This document shows, piece by piece, positions 51,486 through 59,729 of a DNA stretch of 64,000 nt; within the stretch, counting starts at the first letter, position 1, and the number at the start of each line of letters is the position of its first letter. Both the position numbers and the translations under genes were made by a program. The DNA comes from JABFSA01 sp963827515. GTDB lineage: Bacteria; Acidobacteriota; Vicinamibacteria; Vicinamibacterales; UBA2999. The notes under the pieces are model-generated. The model saw only the letters and a program-made list of their open reading frames with translations, made no database searches and was not told where the DNA came from. The stretch spans positions 186,001-250,000 of the forward strand of contig CAWHBF010000010.1 in assembly GCA_963827515.1 (NCBI GenBank), written 5' to 3'.

Positions 51486-51597
51486 AGAGGGCCACAGAGA
51501 CACGGAGTCACAGAGAGAACCAAAATACTCTGTGTCTCTGCGACTCTGTGGCCTGTTGGAACGACCTTTGACTCTTGACCCATACGCTCCTGTCTAG
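51486..51597. repeat. CCACAGAG palindrome with conserved tail (family B, copy 5)
   Basis: Arms GCCACAGAGACACGGAGTCA and CTCTGTGTCTCTGCGACTCT, then the tail TTTGACTCTTGACCCATACG, CTCCTGTCTAG. Almost the same as 13205-13319 over about 105 bases, so the unit is longer than the palindrome. Confidence 0.85.
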
Positions 51598-51668
51598 ATC
51601 GCTTTCTGATTCGGCGTGTCCGCGCACGCTGAAGCGTGCGCTCTACTTCGAAGCGCAAATCACTCTAA
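51594..51668. repeat. Family A element with second hairpin deleted
   Basis: Only the CGCACGCT GA AGCGTGCG hairpin remains, between CTAGATCGCTTTCTGATTCG and the tip CACTCTAA. The tip gives the TAG stop of the esterase gene. Confidence 0.85.
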
Positions 51669-52564
51669 CTGCCGAGGGTTCGCTTCAGAAACGCCACGGC
51701 TCGTTCGATGCGCGCCGGAGAGAAGAAGCGAGGTTCGCGATTGCCGTCCCCGTGCACGGCTCCGTGCACGACGTCGAAGAAGACATCCAGGCCGAGCGAC
51801 TCGTACATCCCCTCGAGTTCGTGCGACTGATTGATGGGCATCTGCGGATCCTGATCGCCGTGCAGGAGGAGGAGTGGCGGGTCCGAACGATCGACGTGCG
51901 CAACAGGACTGGCGAGTCTCGCCACATCAGGCGCCTGCTCGGGAGGCGCGCCGAGCAGCGCTTCGAGCGCGGGCCGGCGTACTCCAAGACCATACGGCGT
52001 GGACTGCGGAAGAATGGTCGTGAGGTTCGAAGCGCCGTAGTAGCTCAGGATCGCCTGAACATCGGAGGATGTGGCTCGATGCTCGCCGAGCGTGCCCTCG
52101 AGCTCCTTGTGGCCGTTGGTCACGCCCACGAGCGCGGCCAGGTGCGCCCCCGACGAGGTTCCGCCGATAGCGATCCGATCCGCTCGATACCGATACTCCG
52201 GCGCCTTCGCACGCAGAAATCGGATCGCCGCCTTGATATCGTGAACCATCGCCGGAAAACGCGCCTCGGTGGCCTGGCGGAAATCGAGACTGGCCGTGGC
52301 GATGCCGTTGTTGACGAACGCCATCGGCACATCTGACTTGTCGCCGTTCATCCAGCGGCCACCATGTATCCACACCACCAGCGGCGGTCTATCTACACCG
52401 GACGGCATATAGAGATCCAACGCCAGCGGCTTGCCACCAACCGTCACATAGACAATGTCCTTCTGGGGACGGATGTTCTGCGCGTCGGCAACAGTCGGGA
52501 ACGCGAGCGCCGCCACGAACAGCATCCACCATGGGCCACCGGCCCGGTGCGGCACGTGTGTCAT
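51665..52564 (-). CDS. Exported alpha/beta-hydrolase, BD-FAE-like
   Basis: 299 residues from the ATG at 52564: signal MLFVAALAFPTVADAQ, then HGGRWMNGDKSD (oxyanion), IGGTSSGAHLAALVG (nucleophile Ser), LLHGDQDPQMP (acid) and DVVHGAVHGDG (His). This is the esterase/lipase branch with the HGG motif. It lies nine bases after gabD and ends the 2-oxoacid dehydrogenase operon. Confidence 0.88.
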   Translation of the reverse strand: MTHVPHRAGGPWWMLFVAALAFPTVADAQNIRPQKDIVYVTVGGKPLALDLYMPSGVDRPPLVVWIHGGRWMNGDKSDVPMAFVNNGIATASLDFRQATEARFPAMVHDIKAAIRFLRAKAPEYRYRADRIAIGGTSSGAHLAALVGVTNGHKELEGTLGEHRATSSDVQAILSYYGASNLTTILPQSTPYGLGVRRPALEALLGAPPEQAPDVARLASPVAHVDRSDPPLLLLHGDQDPQMPINQSHELEGMYESLGLDVFFDVVHGAVHGDGNREPRFFSPARIERAVAFLKRTLGS

Positions 52565-52572
52565 CGATACTC

Positions 52573-54051
52573 CTAGATCCCTCCGAGGCACAGATATTTC
52601 ACCTCGAGGAACTCGTCGATCCCGTACTTTGATCCTTCGCGCCCGAGGCCCGATTCCTTCACGCCGCCGAACGGGGCGATCTCCGTTGAGATGACGCCCG
52701 TGTTGATGCCCACCATTCCCGTTTCGAGGGCCTCGGCCACGCGCCACACACGGCCGATGTCGCGGCCGTAGAAATAGGCGGCGAGCCCGAATGGTGTGTC
52801 GTTGGCCAGCACGATCGCTTCACCTTCGGTCTGAAATCGGAACAGCGGCGCCACGGGGCCGAACGTTTCTTCTCGCGCGATCAGCATCGAAGACGTCACA
52901 TCGGCGAGCACCGTCGGCTCGAAGAAGCGCCCGCCGAGCGCATGGCGGTGACCGCCGAGCACGACACGCGCGCCTTTCGTCAACGCGTCGCTGATGTGCT
53001 CCTCGACCTTCTGAACGGCTCGGTCGTCGATCAGCGGACCCTGCGTCGAGCCGGCCTCGAACCCTGGCGCGGGATTCAGCTGCTCGACGGCGGCGGCCAG
53101 CTTCGCCGCGAACAGGTCATACACCTTGTCCTGCACGTAGATCCGGTTGGCGCACACACAGGTCTGGCCGCTGTTCCGGTACTTGGAGGCGATCGCCCCC
53201 TCCACTGCCGCGTCCAGATCTGCATCGTCGAACACGATGAACGGCGCGTTGCCACCAAGCTCCAGCGACACCTTCTTCACCGTGCCCGCGCACTGCGCCA
53301 TGAGGAGCTTCCCGATCTCGGTGGATCCCGTGAACGACAATTTCCGGACCAGCGGATTCGAGGTCAGTTCCTCGCCGATTTCGGTGGCGCTCCCGGTGAT
53401 GATGTTCAAGACCCCCTTCGGGATACCAGCACGCTCGCCGAGCTCGGCGAGCGCGAGCGCGGAGAAGGGTGTCTGTGACGCAGGCTTCAAGACGACAGTG
53501 CAGCCGGCGGCGATCGCGGGACCGGCCTTGCGGGTGATCATCGCCAATGGAAAGTTCCAGGGCGTGATGCAGGCCACGACGCCGATCGGCTGTTTGATCA
53601 CCACGACCCGCTTGTCACCCTGCGGGCCCGGGATCGTATCGCCGTAGACGCGCTTGGCCTCCTCGCCGAACCACTCGAGGAAGGATGCTGCGTATGCCGT
53701 CTCGCCGCGCGATTCAGACAGCGGCTTTCCCTGCTCGGTCGTCATGAGACGCGCCAGATCTTCCTGGTGCTCCATCATGAGGTCGAACCAGCGTCGCATC
53801 ACTCGTGCGCGCTCTTTCGCAGGGGTTTTCCGCCAGGCTGGGAGAGCACGCGCCGCAGCGTCAATCGCACGGCGGGTGTCGGCGGCACCGAGCTTGGGGA
53901 CGACGCCAATGGTTTCGCCCGTCGCTGGGTTGTCTACGGCGATCGTCGCTCCTGTGGTCGCGGCGAGCCAGGCACCGTCCACGTAGCAGGCCTGGCGAAA
54001 GAGCCGCGGATCGGTGAGCGTCACGCCCGTCACAGCAAGGTCAGTCTTCAT
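52573..54051 (-). CDS. gabD: NAD(P)-dependent succinate-semialdehyde dehydrogenase
   Basis: 492 residues, the GabD length. Motifs: ITPWNFPLAMITRK, FTGSTEIGKLLM, VSLELGGNAPFIVFDDADLD (catalytic Glu), NSGQTCVCANR (catalytic Cys), EETFGPVAPLFRF. It oxidises succinate semialdehyde or a related aldehyde. Its ATG overlaps the E2 stop (ATGA). Confidence 0.93.
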   Translation of the reverse strand: MKTDLAVTGVTLTDPRLFRQACYVDGAWLAATTGATIAVDNPATGETIGVVPKLGAADTRRAIDAAARALPAWRKTPAKERARVMRRWFDLMMEHQEDLARLMTTEQGKPLSESRGETAYAASFLEWFGEEAKRVYGDTIPGPQGDKRVVVIKQPIGVVACITPWNFPLAMITRKAGPAIAAGCTVVLKPASQTPFSALALAELGERAGIPKGVLNIITGSATEIGEELTSNPLVRKLSFTGSTEIGKLLMAQCAGTVKKVSLELGGNAPFIVFDDADLDAAVEGAIASKYRNSGQTCVCANRIYVQDKVYDLFAAKLAAAVEQLNPAPGFEAGSTQGPLIDDRAVQKVEEHISDALTKGARVVLGGHRHALGGRFFEPTVLADVTSSMLIAREETFGPVAPLFRFQTEGEAIVLANDTPFGLAAYFYGRDIGRVWRVAEALETGMVGINTGVISTEIAPFGGVKESGLGREGSKYGIDEFLEVKYLCLGGI

Positions 54052-55322
54052 AGTGCGTGTGCATCGTTGATTGCGGCAACGACGTCCTTCAAGAACTGGG
54101 CTGCGCCGGCGCCATCGATCACCCGGTGATCCGAAGACAGCGTCAGCGTCAGCATCGGCCTCACCGCAGCCTGGCCTCCGACCGCGACGACACGATCGGC
54201 GATGGCGCCGATGGCAAGGATGGCCGCCTGAGGAGGCACGATGATCGCCGAGAACGCGTCCACGTCGAACATGCCCAGATTGCTGATCGTGAACGTCCCG
54301 CCCGAGATGTCGGCGGGCTGCAGACGCCCGGCGCGCGCGCGCTCCGTGAGTTCCCGCCGCCGCACGGCGATCTCCCCAAGACCCGCGGTGTCGGCGCCGC
54401 GGACGACCGCGGTCACGACGCCCTGATCGACGGACATCGCGATGGCTACATGGACATCAGGGTGCTGCACGATCCTGTCCGCGGTCCAGCTCGCGTTCAT
54501 CCGCGGGTGCTTGCGCAGGGCGCGCCCGACAGCCGCAACGAGGAGATCTGTGTGCGTGATGCGAACGCCGTGCGATTTTTCGACCGTCGGGAGCAATGCC
54601 TCTCGTGCGGTATTGAGGGCACTCGCATCGACGTCGCGAGTCAGGAAGAAATGCGGAACGGAGGTCCAGCTCTGGGTGGTGCGCTCGGCCATGAGGCGAG
54701 CGATCGAGCTGAGCGGTTCCACTGCGGGGGCGTCGGTCCCAGCCGTAGTGTCGGTTTGCGTTTCGTCGTAGAGCGCACGCTTTAGCGTGCGCGTGTCCGC
54801 GGAGGCTAAAGTCTGCTCTAGTCGAGTCGAAAAGGGGTCTAGCCGGACCTTTTCAGCCGCAGCCAGGATGTCGTCGGCGAGAATCTCGCCGCCGGGCCCT
54901 GACCCGTGCACGGTGGCGAGGTCCACGCCGTGATCCTGCGCGAGCCGGCGTGCCTTTGGCGATACACGGGCGCCCCCGCCGCGCGACCCAACGACTTCGC
55001 CACTCGCCGCCGCCGCAACAGGCGCGGCGTCCGTCCTTCGCCCAGTCACCGTGGGCGCGTGCGACGCGGTTGGCAGTGATTCGCCGGGCTGGAGCAGCCA
55101 GGCGATCGTCTGTCCAACCGGAACCACATCTCCCACGCGTGCCGTGATACCGGACAGCAGCCCGTCTCCAGCCGCCTCGATCTCCACGACGGCCTTGTCG
55201 GTTTCAACCTCGAGGAGCATCTCTCCCTTGCGAACCTGCTCCCCTTCCTTCTTCATCCATGACACGAGCTTGCCGGTCTCTTGCGCCATCTCGAGCGCTG
55301 GCATCACGACGCTGAGGGCCAT
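54048..55322 (-). CDS. Dihydrolipoamide acyltransferase (E2) with in-frame repeat insertion
   Basis: 424 residues. One lipoyl domain (residues 1-80; ETDKAVVEIEA with the lipoyl lysine), a peripheral-subunit-binding domain (RVSPKARRLAQDHGVDLATV, residues about 120-155), and the acyltransferase core ending DHRVIDGAGAAQFLKD (catalytic His, Asp). Between the binding domain and the core, residues about 163-190 (FSTRLEQTLASADTRTLKRA and onward) are a translated family A element. It works with the E1 genes upstream; E3 is not in the window. Confidence 0.93.
   Translation of the reverse strand: MALSVVMPALEMAQETGKLVSWMKKEGEQVRKGEMLLEVETDKAVVEIEAAGDGLLSGITARVGDVVPVGQTIAWLLQPGESLPTASHAPTVTGRRTDAAPVAAAASGEVVGSRGGGARVSPKARRLAQDHGVDLATVHGSGPGGEILADDILAAAEKVRLDPFSTRLEQTLASADTRTLKRALYDETQTDTTAGTDAPAVEPLSSIARLMAERTTQSWTSVPHFFLTRDVDASALNTAREALLPTVEKSHGVRITHTDLLVAAVGRALRKHPRMNASWTADRIVQHPDVHVAIAMSVDQGVVTAVVRGADTAGLGEIAVRRRELTERARAGRLQPADISGGTFTISNLGMFDVDAFSAIIVPPQAAILAIGAIADRVVAVGGQAAVRPMLTLTLSSDHRVIDGAGAAQFLKDVVAAINDAHAL
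54751..54842. repeat. Family A palindromic element inside the E2 CDS
   Basis: The first hairpin is kept (CGCACGCT TT AGCGTGCG). The second has lost three bases and its pairing (GGAGGCTAAAGTCTGCTCTA). The loss of exactly three bases preserves the reading frame. The CTAG tip is read as CTA GAC. Confidence 0.92.
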
Positions 55323-55325
55323 GTG

Positions 55326-56681
55326 TTACACGCCGACCTTTCCCAAGTTCGGCGCTTCGGCACGCGCCGCGGCGGTAATCAACTCGACGACCTGTGGATT
55401 GGGGGTGCTCTCGGCCTCCCGCAACGTCGGCAGCGTGCCCCCAACCGTGACGAACGGAGCACCGGCCACCAGCAGTTCCTCAGCCGGAAACCGTGTGATC
55501 ACCTCGTGCCCGGTCTCCGTGACGACAATCTCCTCCTCGATGCGCGCAGCGCTCCAGCCATCCGTCGAGGGCCAGAAGGTCTCGAGCGCAAACACCATTC
55601 CCGGCTTGATCTCGTGTGGGTGGTCGAACGAGACGAGACGGCTGATCATCGGTTTCTCCCAGATCGCCAGGCCGATGCCGTGACCCATCTGCAGCGCAAA
55701 CGCCGCCTCCTCGTTCGGAAAGCCGAACTCCTGCGCCTTCGGCCACACCGCCGCCACTTCGGCCGTCGTCCGACCCGGCTGAATCAGGGCAATCGACGCG
55801 TCGAGGTAGTCGCGACATCTCTTGTACGCATCCACGAGCGCGCGTGATGCCGAGCCGACGGCGAACGTCCGGTAGTAGCACGTGCGGTAGCCCATGTAGG
55901 AATGGAGGATGTCGTAGTAGACAGGATCACCAGGACGAAGCACGCGATCCGAGAACACATGCGGATGGGGACTGCAGCGTTCACCAGAAATCGCGTTCAC
56001 GCCCTCGACGTATTCGGAGCCCAGGTCGTACAGCCGCTCGGCGACGAGCGCCACGGCCTCGTTCTCGCGCATGCCTGGCTTCATGGCCTTGTACAGGTCG
56101 TAGTAGGCCGCATCCACCATCATGGCCGACATGTTCAGCAGCGTGATCTCGTCCTTCGTCTTGATCTCACGCGCGTCGGACATCAACTGCTGGCCATCGA
56201 CCACGGTGATACCTTCGCGCTGCAGCGCGAACATCACCGGCGGCTCGATCACGTCGACGCCGAGCGGTTCCTTGTGAAGGCCGCGCATTTCGAGTTCCAC
56301 GCGGATCTTCTTGGCGACATCCTCCGCTCGCCCCATTTCGGGCGTCATCGCGCCCCGCATCGACGGGATGCCGGCGCGCGACCGGTCGCCGAGCCATGGG
56401 CAGTTGAGCTGATGGTGTCGCGCAGCGGAGCCAAAGTCCCAGAGGATGGGCTCGTCCTTCTGCGGCAACAGGGTGAAGCGGCTGATCTTGTCTTGCGCCC
56501 AGGTCCCGATGTGCGTCGCCGTGATGTAGCGGACGTTGTTCATGTCGAAACAGAGGACCGCCCCCATGCTCGATTGCGCCAGCAGTCCCTTGATTCGGGC
56601 GAGCCGCTCCCGCCGCAGCCGATCGAAATCGATCCGCTGTTCCCAATCGACCGCCATCGTCCCGTAGGTCTTCAACCCCAT
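55326..56681 (-). CDS. M24-family aminopeptidase/creatinase-like protein
   Basis: About 451 residues from the ATG at 56681 (GGAGA upstream). Creatinase N-terminal domain, then the pita-bread metal sites: DILHSYMGYRTCYYRTF, MGHGIGLAIWEKPMI (His), ALETFWPSTDG and ARIEEEIVVTETG (Glu). Annotated relatives are Xaa-Pro dipeptidases, though several such proteins are not peptidases. Its place between E1beta and E2 is unexplained. A start at 56729 would enter a family B repeat. Confidence 0.86.
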   Translation of the reverse strand: MGLKTYGTMAVDWEQRIDFDRLRRERLARIKGLLAQSSMGAVLCFDMNNVRYITATHIGTWAQDKISRFTLLPQKDEPILWDFGSAARHHQLNCPWLGDRSRAGIPSMRGAMTPEMGRAEDVAKKIRVELEMRGLHKEPLGVDVIEPPVMFALQREGITVVDGQQLMSDAREIKTKDEITLLNMSAMMVDAAYYDLYKAMKPGMRENEAVALVAERLYDLGSEYVEGVNAISGERCSPHPHVFSDRVLRPGDPVYYDILHSYMGYRTCYYRTFAVGSASRALVDAYKRCRDYLDASIALIQPGRTTAEVAAVWPKAQEFGFPNEEAAFALQMGHGIGLAIWEKPMISRLVSFDHPHEIKPGMVFALETFWPSTDGWSAARIEEEIVVTETGHEVITRFPAEELLVAGAPFVTVGGTLPTLREAESTPNPQVVELITAAARAEAPNLGKVGV

Positions 56682-56693
56682 CCAAGATCTCCT

Positions 56694-56775
56694 TGCCACA
56701 AGCCACAGAGACACTGAGACACAGAACAATCACACATTCACAACCTCTGCGTCTCCGTGCCTCTGTGGCCCGTCG
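56694..56775. repeat. CCACAGAG palindrome (family B, copy 6)
   Basis: Arms GCCACAGAGACACTGAGACA and CCTCTGCGTCTCCGTGCCTC, TGTGGCCC. It separates the E1beta stop from the M24 gene start. Confidence 0.82.
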
Positions 56776-56778
56776 AAA

Positions 56779-57780
56779 TCACTTATTGCACATACGGCGC
56801 GCCATCTCGAACACATCGCGCTCGGTCGGCACCGTCGCATCCTCGAGCGGCGGTGAAAACGGAATCGGCACATGCATGGCGCCTATCCGGCGCACAGGAC
56901 CGTCGAGATCGTAGAACGCGCCCTCGGCAATGACAGACGCGATCTCGCCCGTCACGCCATACCTGAACGACCCTTCATCGATCACGATGGCCCGCGAGGT
57001 CTTCTTGGCAGACTCGATGAGCGTCTTCTCATCGAGCGGCCAGGTGGTACGCGGGTCCACGACTTCGGCACTGACGCCAATCTCTTCCAGCATTGCTGCA
57101 GCGCCCAGCGCAACCTGGACCATGCTGCTCGTGCCCACGAGCGTAATGTCGCGCCCCTCGCGCTTGATGTCCGCCAGACCGAACGGAATTGTGTAGTCCC
57201 CTTCCGGCACCGGACCCTTCACCTTCGTGTAGCTGATCTTGTCTTCGAAGAAGACGACCGGGTTGTCGTCACGGATCGCCGTCTTGAGGAGTCCCTTGGC
57301 ATCGTAGGGCGTCGAGGGAATCGCTACTTTCAACCCAGGCACGTGGCTCGGCCACGCGTGCAGCGACTGCGAGTGCTGCGCCGCGGATCGGCGCGTCGCG
57401 CCCATCGTCGCGCGGATGACCATCGGCACCTTCCAGGCGCCGCCAGACATGTAGTGCACCTTGGCGGCCTGATTGACCACCTGATCCATCACCAGCGCGA
57501 GGAAGTCTCCGAACATGATGTCCACGATCGGACGCAAGCCGGTCATCGCAGCGCCAACACCGAGGCCGGTAAAACCCGGCTCAGAGATCGGTGTATCGAC
57601 GATGCGTGACGTCCCAAACTCGTCGACGAGCCCCTTGAGCACCTTGAAGGTCGTGCCCGCCTCCGCGACGTCCTCGCCAAGCAGCACGATGCGCGCGTCG
57701 CGCCGCATTTCTTCGGCGAGCGCCTCCCGGATCGCTTCGCCGAAGGTGAGCTCTCGCACCTTGACCGCCGTCTCAGGCAT
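56779..57780 (-). CDS. 2-oxoacid dehydrogenase E1 beta subunit
   Basis: 333 residues from the ATG at 57780; an ATG at 57786 is also possible. REALAEEMRRDARIVLLGED, SEPGFTGLGVGAAMTGLRPI, FGDFLALVMDQVVNQAAKV and RATMGATRRSAAQHSQS are the E1beta (transketolase-like) pattern. It shares TPP binding with E1alpha, whose stop overlaps its start. The small-subunit form suggests a pyruvate, acetoin or branched-chain complex. Confidence 0.95.
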   Translation of the reverse strand: MPETAVKVRELTFGEAIREALAEEMRRDARIVLLGEDVAEAGTTFKVLKGLVDEFGTSRIVDTPISEPGFTGLGVGAAMTGLRPIVDIMFGDFLALVMDQVVNQAAKVHYMSGGAWKVPMVIRATMGATRRSAAQHSQSLHAWPSHVPGLKVAIPSTPYDAKGLLKTAIRDDNPVVFFEDKISYTKVKGPVPEGDYTIPFGLADIKREGRDITLVGTSSMVQVALGAAAMLEEIGVSAEVVDPRTTWPLDEKTLIESAKKTSRAIVIDEGSFRYGVTGEIASVIAEGAFYDLDGPVRRIGAMHVPIPFSPPLEDATVPTERDVFEMARRMCNK

Positions 57781-58768
57781 ACACATCCTCTCCAACCCTG
57801 CCGGGATCTGGATACGGGGCCTTGATCCCAAACTCCATCGCCGCGTCCATCTCGGCCGCCACCTCAGACTGGATACGCTCCAGCCCGGCCTGGTCCATCA
57901 ACCCCTGGGCGATGAGCCACGCGCCGTGCAGCGTGATCGGATCGCGCTCCGACGTCCAGTACTGCTCCTCCTGTTTCGGCCGGTAGTACTCACGGGCGAT
58001 GTCGCCCACATGGTGGCCGCGGTAACGATAGGTATGGAGCAGCAGGAACCCCGGACCGTCGCCCCGCCGCGCCCGCTCCACCAGGCCCATCGCCGCTGCG
58101 TGTACCGCCCGCACGTCCTGACCGTCCACCGCCTCCGCGGCAATCCCAAAGGCCTTCGGCCGCGCGAGCATGTCTCCCGCCGTCGATTCGGAACAGTGCG
58201 TGTACTCGTTGTAGAGGTTGTTCTCGCACGCGAAGATCACCGGCAGCTTCCAGAGCTGCGCAAGGTTCATCTCCTCGTAAAGCACGCCTTGGCCGAGCGC
58301 GCCTTCGCCGAAGAAGCAGACCGCCACCTGTTTCGTCCCCAGATACTTGGACGAAAACGCCGCGCCGGTGGCAATGCCTGCGCCGCCGCCGACGATCGCA
58401 TTCGCACCCAGGTTGCCGGTGGCCGGGTCGGCGATGTGCATCGAGCCGCCCTTCCCCTTGCAATACCCCACTTCCTTGCCCAACAACTCGGCGAACATCA
58501 GATTCGGTGCCGCGCCTTTCGCGAGGCAGTGCCCATGCCCGCGATGTGTGCTGGTGATGTAGTCCGTGCGGTTCAGCGCCTCGCAGACGCCGACGGCCAC
58601 GGCCTCCTCCCCGATATAGAGATGCGCCAGCCCAGGCATGAGCGCCCGGGTATAGAGATCGTTCACGCGCTCCTCGAAAAGCCGTATCGCCACCATCTGG
58701 CGATACATGCGAATCGAGAGTGCGTCCACACCGCCCACGAGCTCCGTCTGCTTCGTCACCGTCGTCAT
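57773..58768 (-). CDS. 2-oxoacid dehydrogenase E1 alpha subunit
   Basis: 331 residues. TPP motif GEGALGQGVLYEEMNLAQLW to ENN, substrate loop THRGHGHCLAKG, and GKGGSMHIADPATGNLGANA are typical of E1alpha of pyruvate or acetoin dehydrogenase. The phosphorylation-type loop YRYRGHHVGD is present. Its ATG overlaps the upstream dehydrogenase stop (ATGA). Confidence 0.95.
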   Translation of the reverse strand: MTTVTKQTELVGGVDALSIRMYRQMVAIRLFEERVNDLYTRALMPGLAHLYIGEEAVAVGVCEALNRTDYITSTHRGHGHCLAKGAAPNLMFAELLGKEVGYCKGKGGSMHIADPATGNLGANAIVGGGAGIATGAAFSSKYLGTKQVAVCFFGEGALGQGVLYEEMNLAQLWKLPVIFACENNLYNEYTHCSESTAGDMLARPKAFGIAAEAVDGQDVRAVHAAAMGLVERARRGDGPGFLLLHTYRYRGHHVGDIAREYYRPKQEEQYWTSERDPITLHGAWLIAQGLMDQAGLERIQSEVAAEMDAAMEFGIKAPYPDPGRVGEDVYA

Positions 58769-59646
58769 GCGGACACTCCAGAGAGCCGCGCCAGGAGGCT
58801 GAACAGCGCGGCGAAGTCTTTCTCGGACAGGCCGGCGCCGCGCGCCGCCGTCAGGAACTCATTGGTCACGGCCGTCGTCGGCAAGGGCACGCTCAGCTCG
58901 CGGCCCATCTCGAGCGCGAGCGACATGTCCTTCTGCATCATGTTGACGCTGAACCAGACCTCATCGGGCATGCCCAGCACAAAGGGACCGCGATACTGGA
59001 CCATCGGCGAGGCGACGACGCTGTGGGTCAGCACTTCCACTGCGGTGCTGCGGGCAATACCGCTTTTCTCGGCGAGCAGCACCCCCTCCGAAAACGCCAG
59101 CATCTGCACGGCAAGGCTGAGATTCACCGCGATCTTCATGGAAACCGCCAGGCCATTGCCGCCGACATGGGTGACTTTCGGTCCGACATCCTCGAGCAAC
59201 GGCTTCACGCGATCGAACGTCGCAGCGTCGCCGCCCACCATCATCGAAAGCTTGCCCTGCTCGAGCGTCGCGACGCTGCCGGACACCGGGGCATCCACCA
59301 TGTCGCCGCCGGCCTCACGCACCTGAGCGGCAATCGCGCGGCTGACGGCCGGGCTGATCGTGCTCATGTCGATCACCGTCCGTCCGGGAGTAAGGCCGGC
59401 GAGAAATCCATCAGGTCCGAGCGCGACGGCTTCGAGCGCCGCCGAATCGGTGACCATGACGAACACCGTGTCGGCAGCTTCGGCCACCGCGCGCGGAGAA
59501 TCCGCCCAGGTCATCCCCCGATCGAGCAGCCACTGTGCCTTGGATCGGGTGCGGTTGTAGCCGGTGACGCTGTGCCCTTTCGACAGAAGCCGAGCAGCCA
59601 TTCGGCCACCCATCGCGCCGAGACCGATGTATCCGAGGTTCGCCAT
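58765..59646 (-). CDS. 3-hydroxyisobutyrate dehydrogenase-family oxidoreductase
   Basis: 293 residues. Rossmann start LGYIGLGAMGGRMAARLLSK, substrate motif DAPVSGSVATLEQG, catalytic lysine in NGLAVSMKIAVNL, and the C-terminal KDMSLALEMGRELSVPLP. Members act on 3-hydroxyisobutyrate, tartronate semialdehyde or succinate semialdehyde. Together with gabD in the same operon, a small hydroxy acid/semialdehyde pair is plausible. Confidence 0.92.
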   Translation of the reverse strand: MANLGYIGLGAMGGRMAARLLSKGHSVTGYNRTRSKAQWLLDRGMTWADSPRAVAEAADTVFVMVTDSAALEAVALGPDGFLAGLTPGRTVIDMSTISPAVSRAIAAQVREAGGDMVDAPVSGSVATLEQGKLSMMVGGDAATFDRVKPLLEDVGPKVTHVGGNGLAVSMKIAVNLSLAVQMLAFSEGVLLAEKSGIARSTAVEVLTHSVVASPMVQYRGPFVLGMPDEVWFSVNMMQKDMSLALEMGRELSVPLPTTAVTNEFLTAARGAGLSEKDFAALFSLLARLSGVSA

Positions 59647-59729
59647 GCCCGGTTAACAATAACGCACCTCTGGTGTGCAGGCGCCAGCCCTGCGCGAGTG
59701 CGAGACTGTAGAGTATCGCCCATGCAGGA

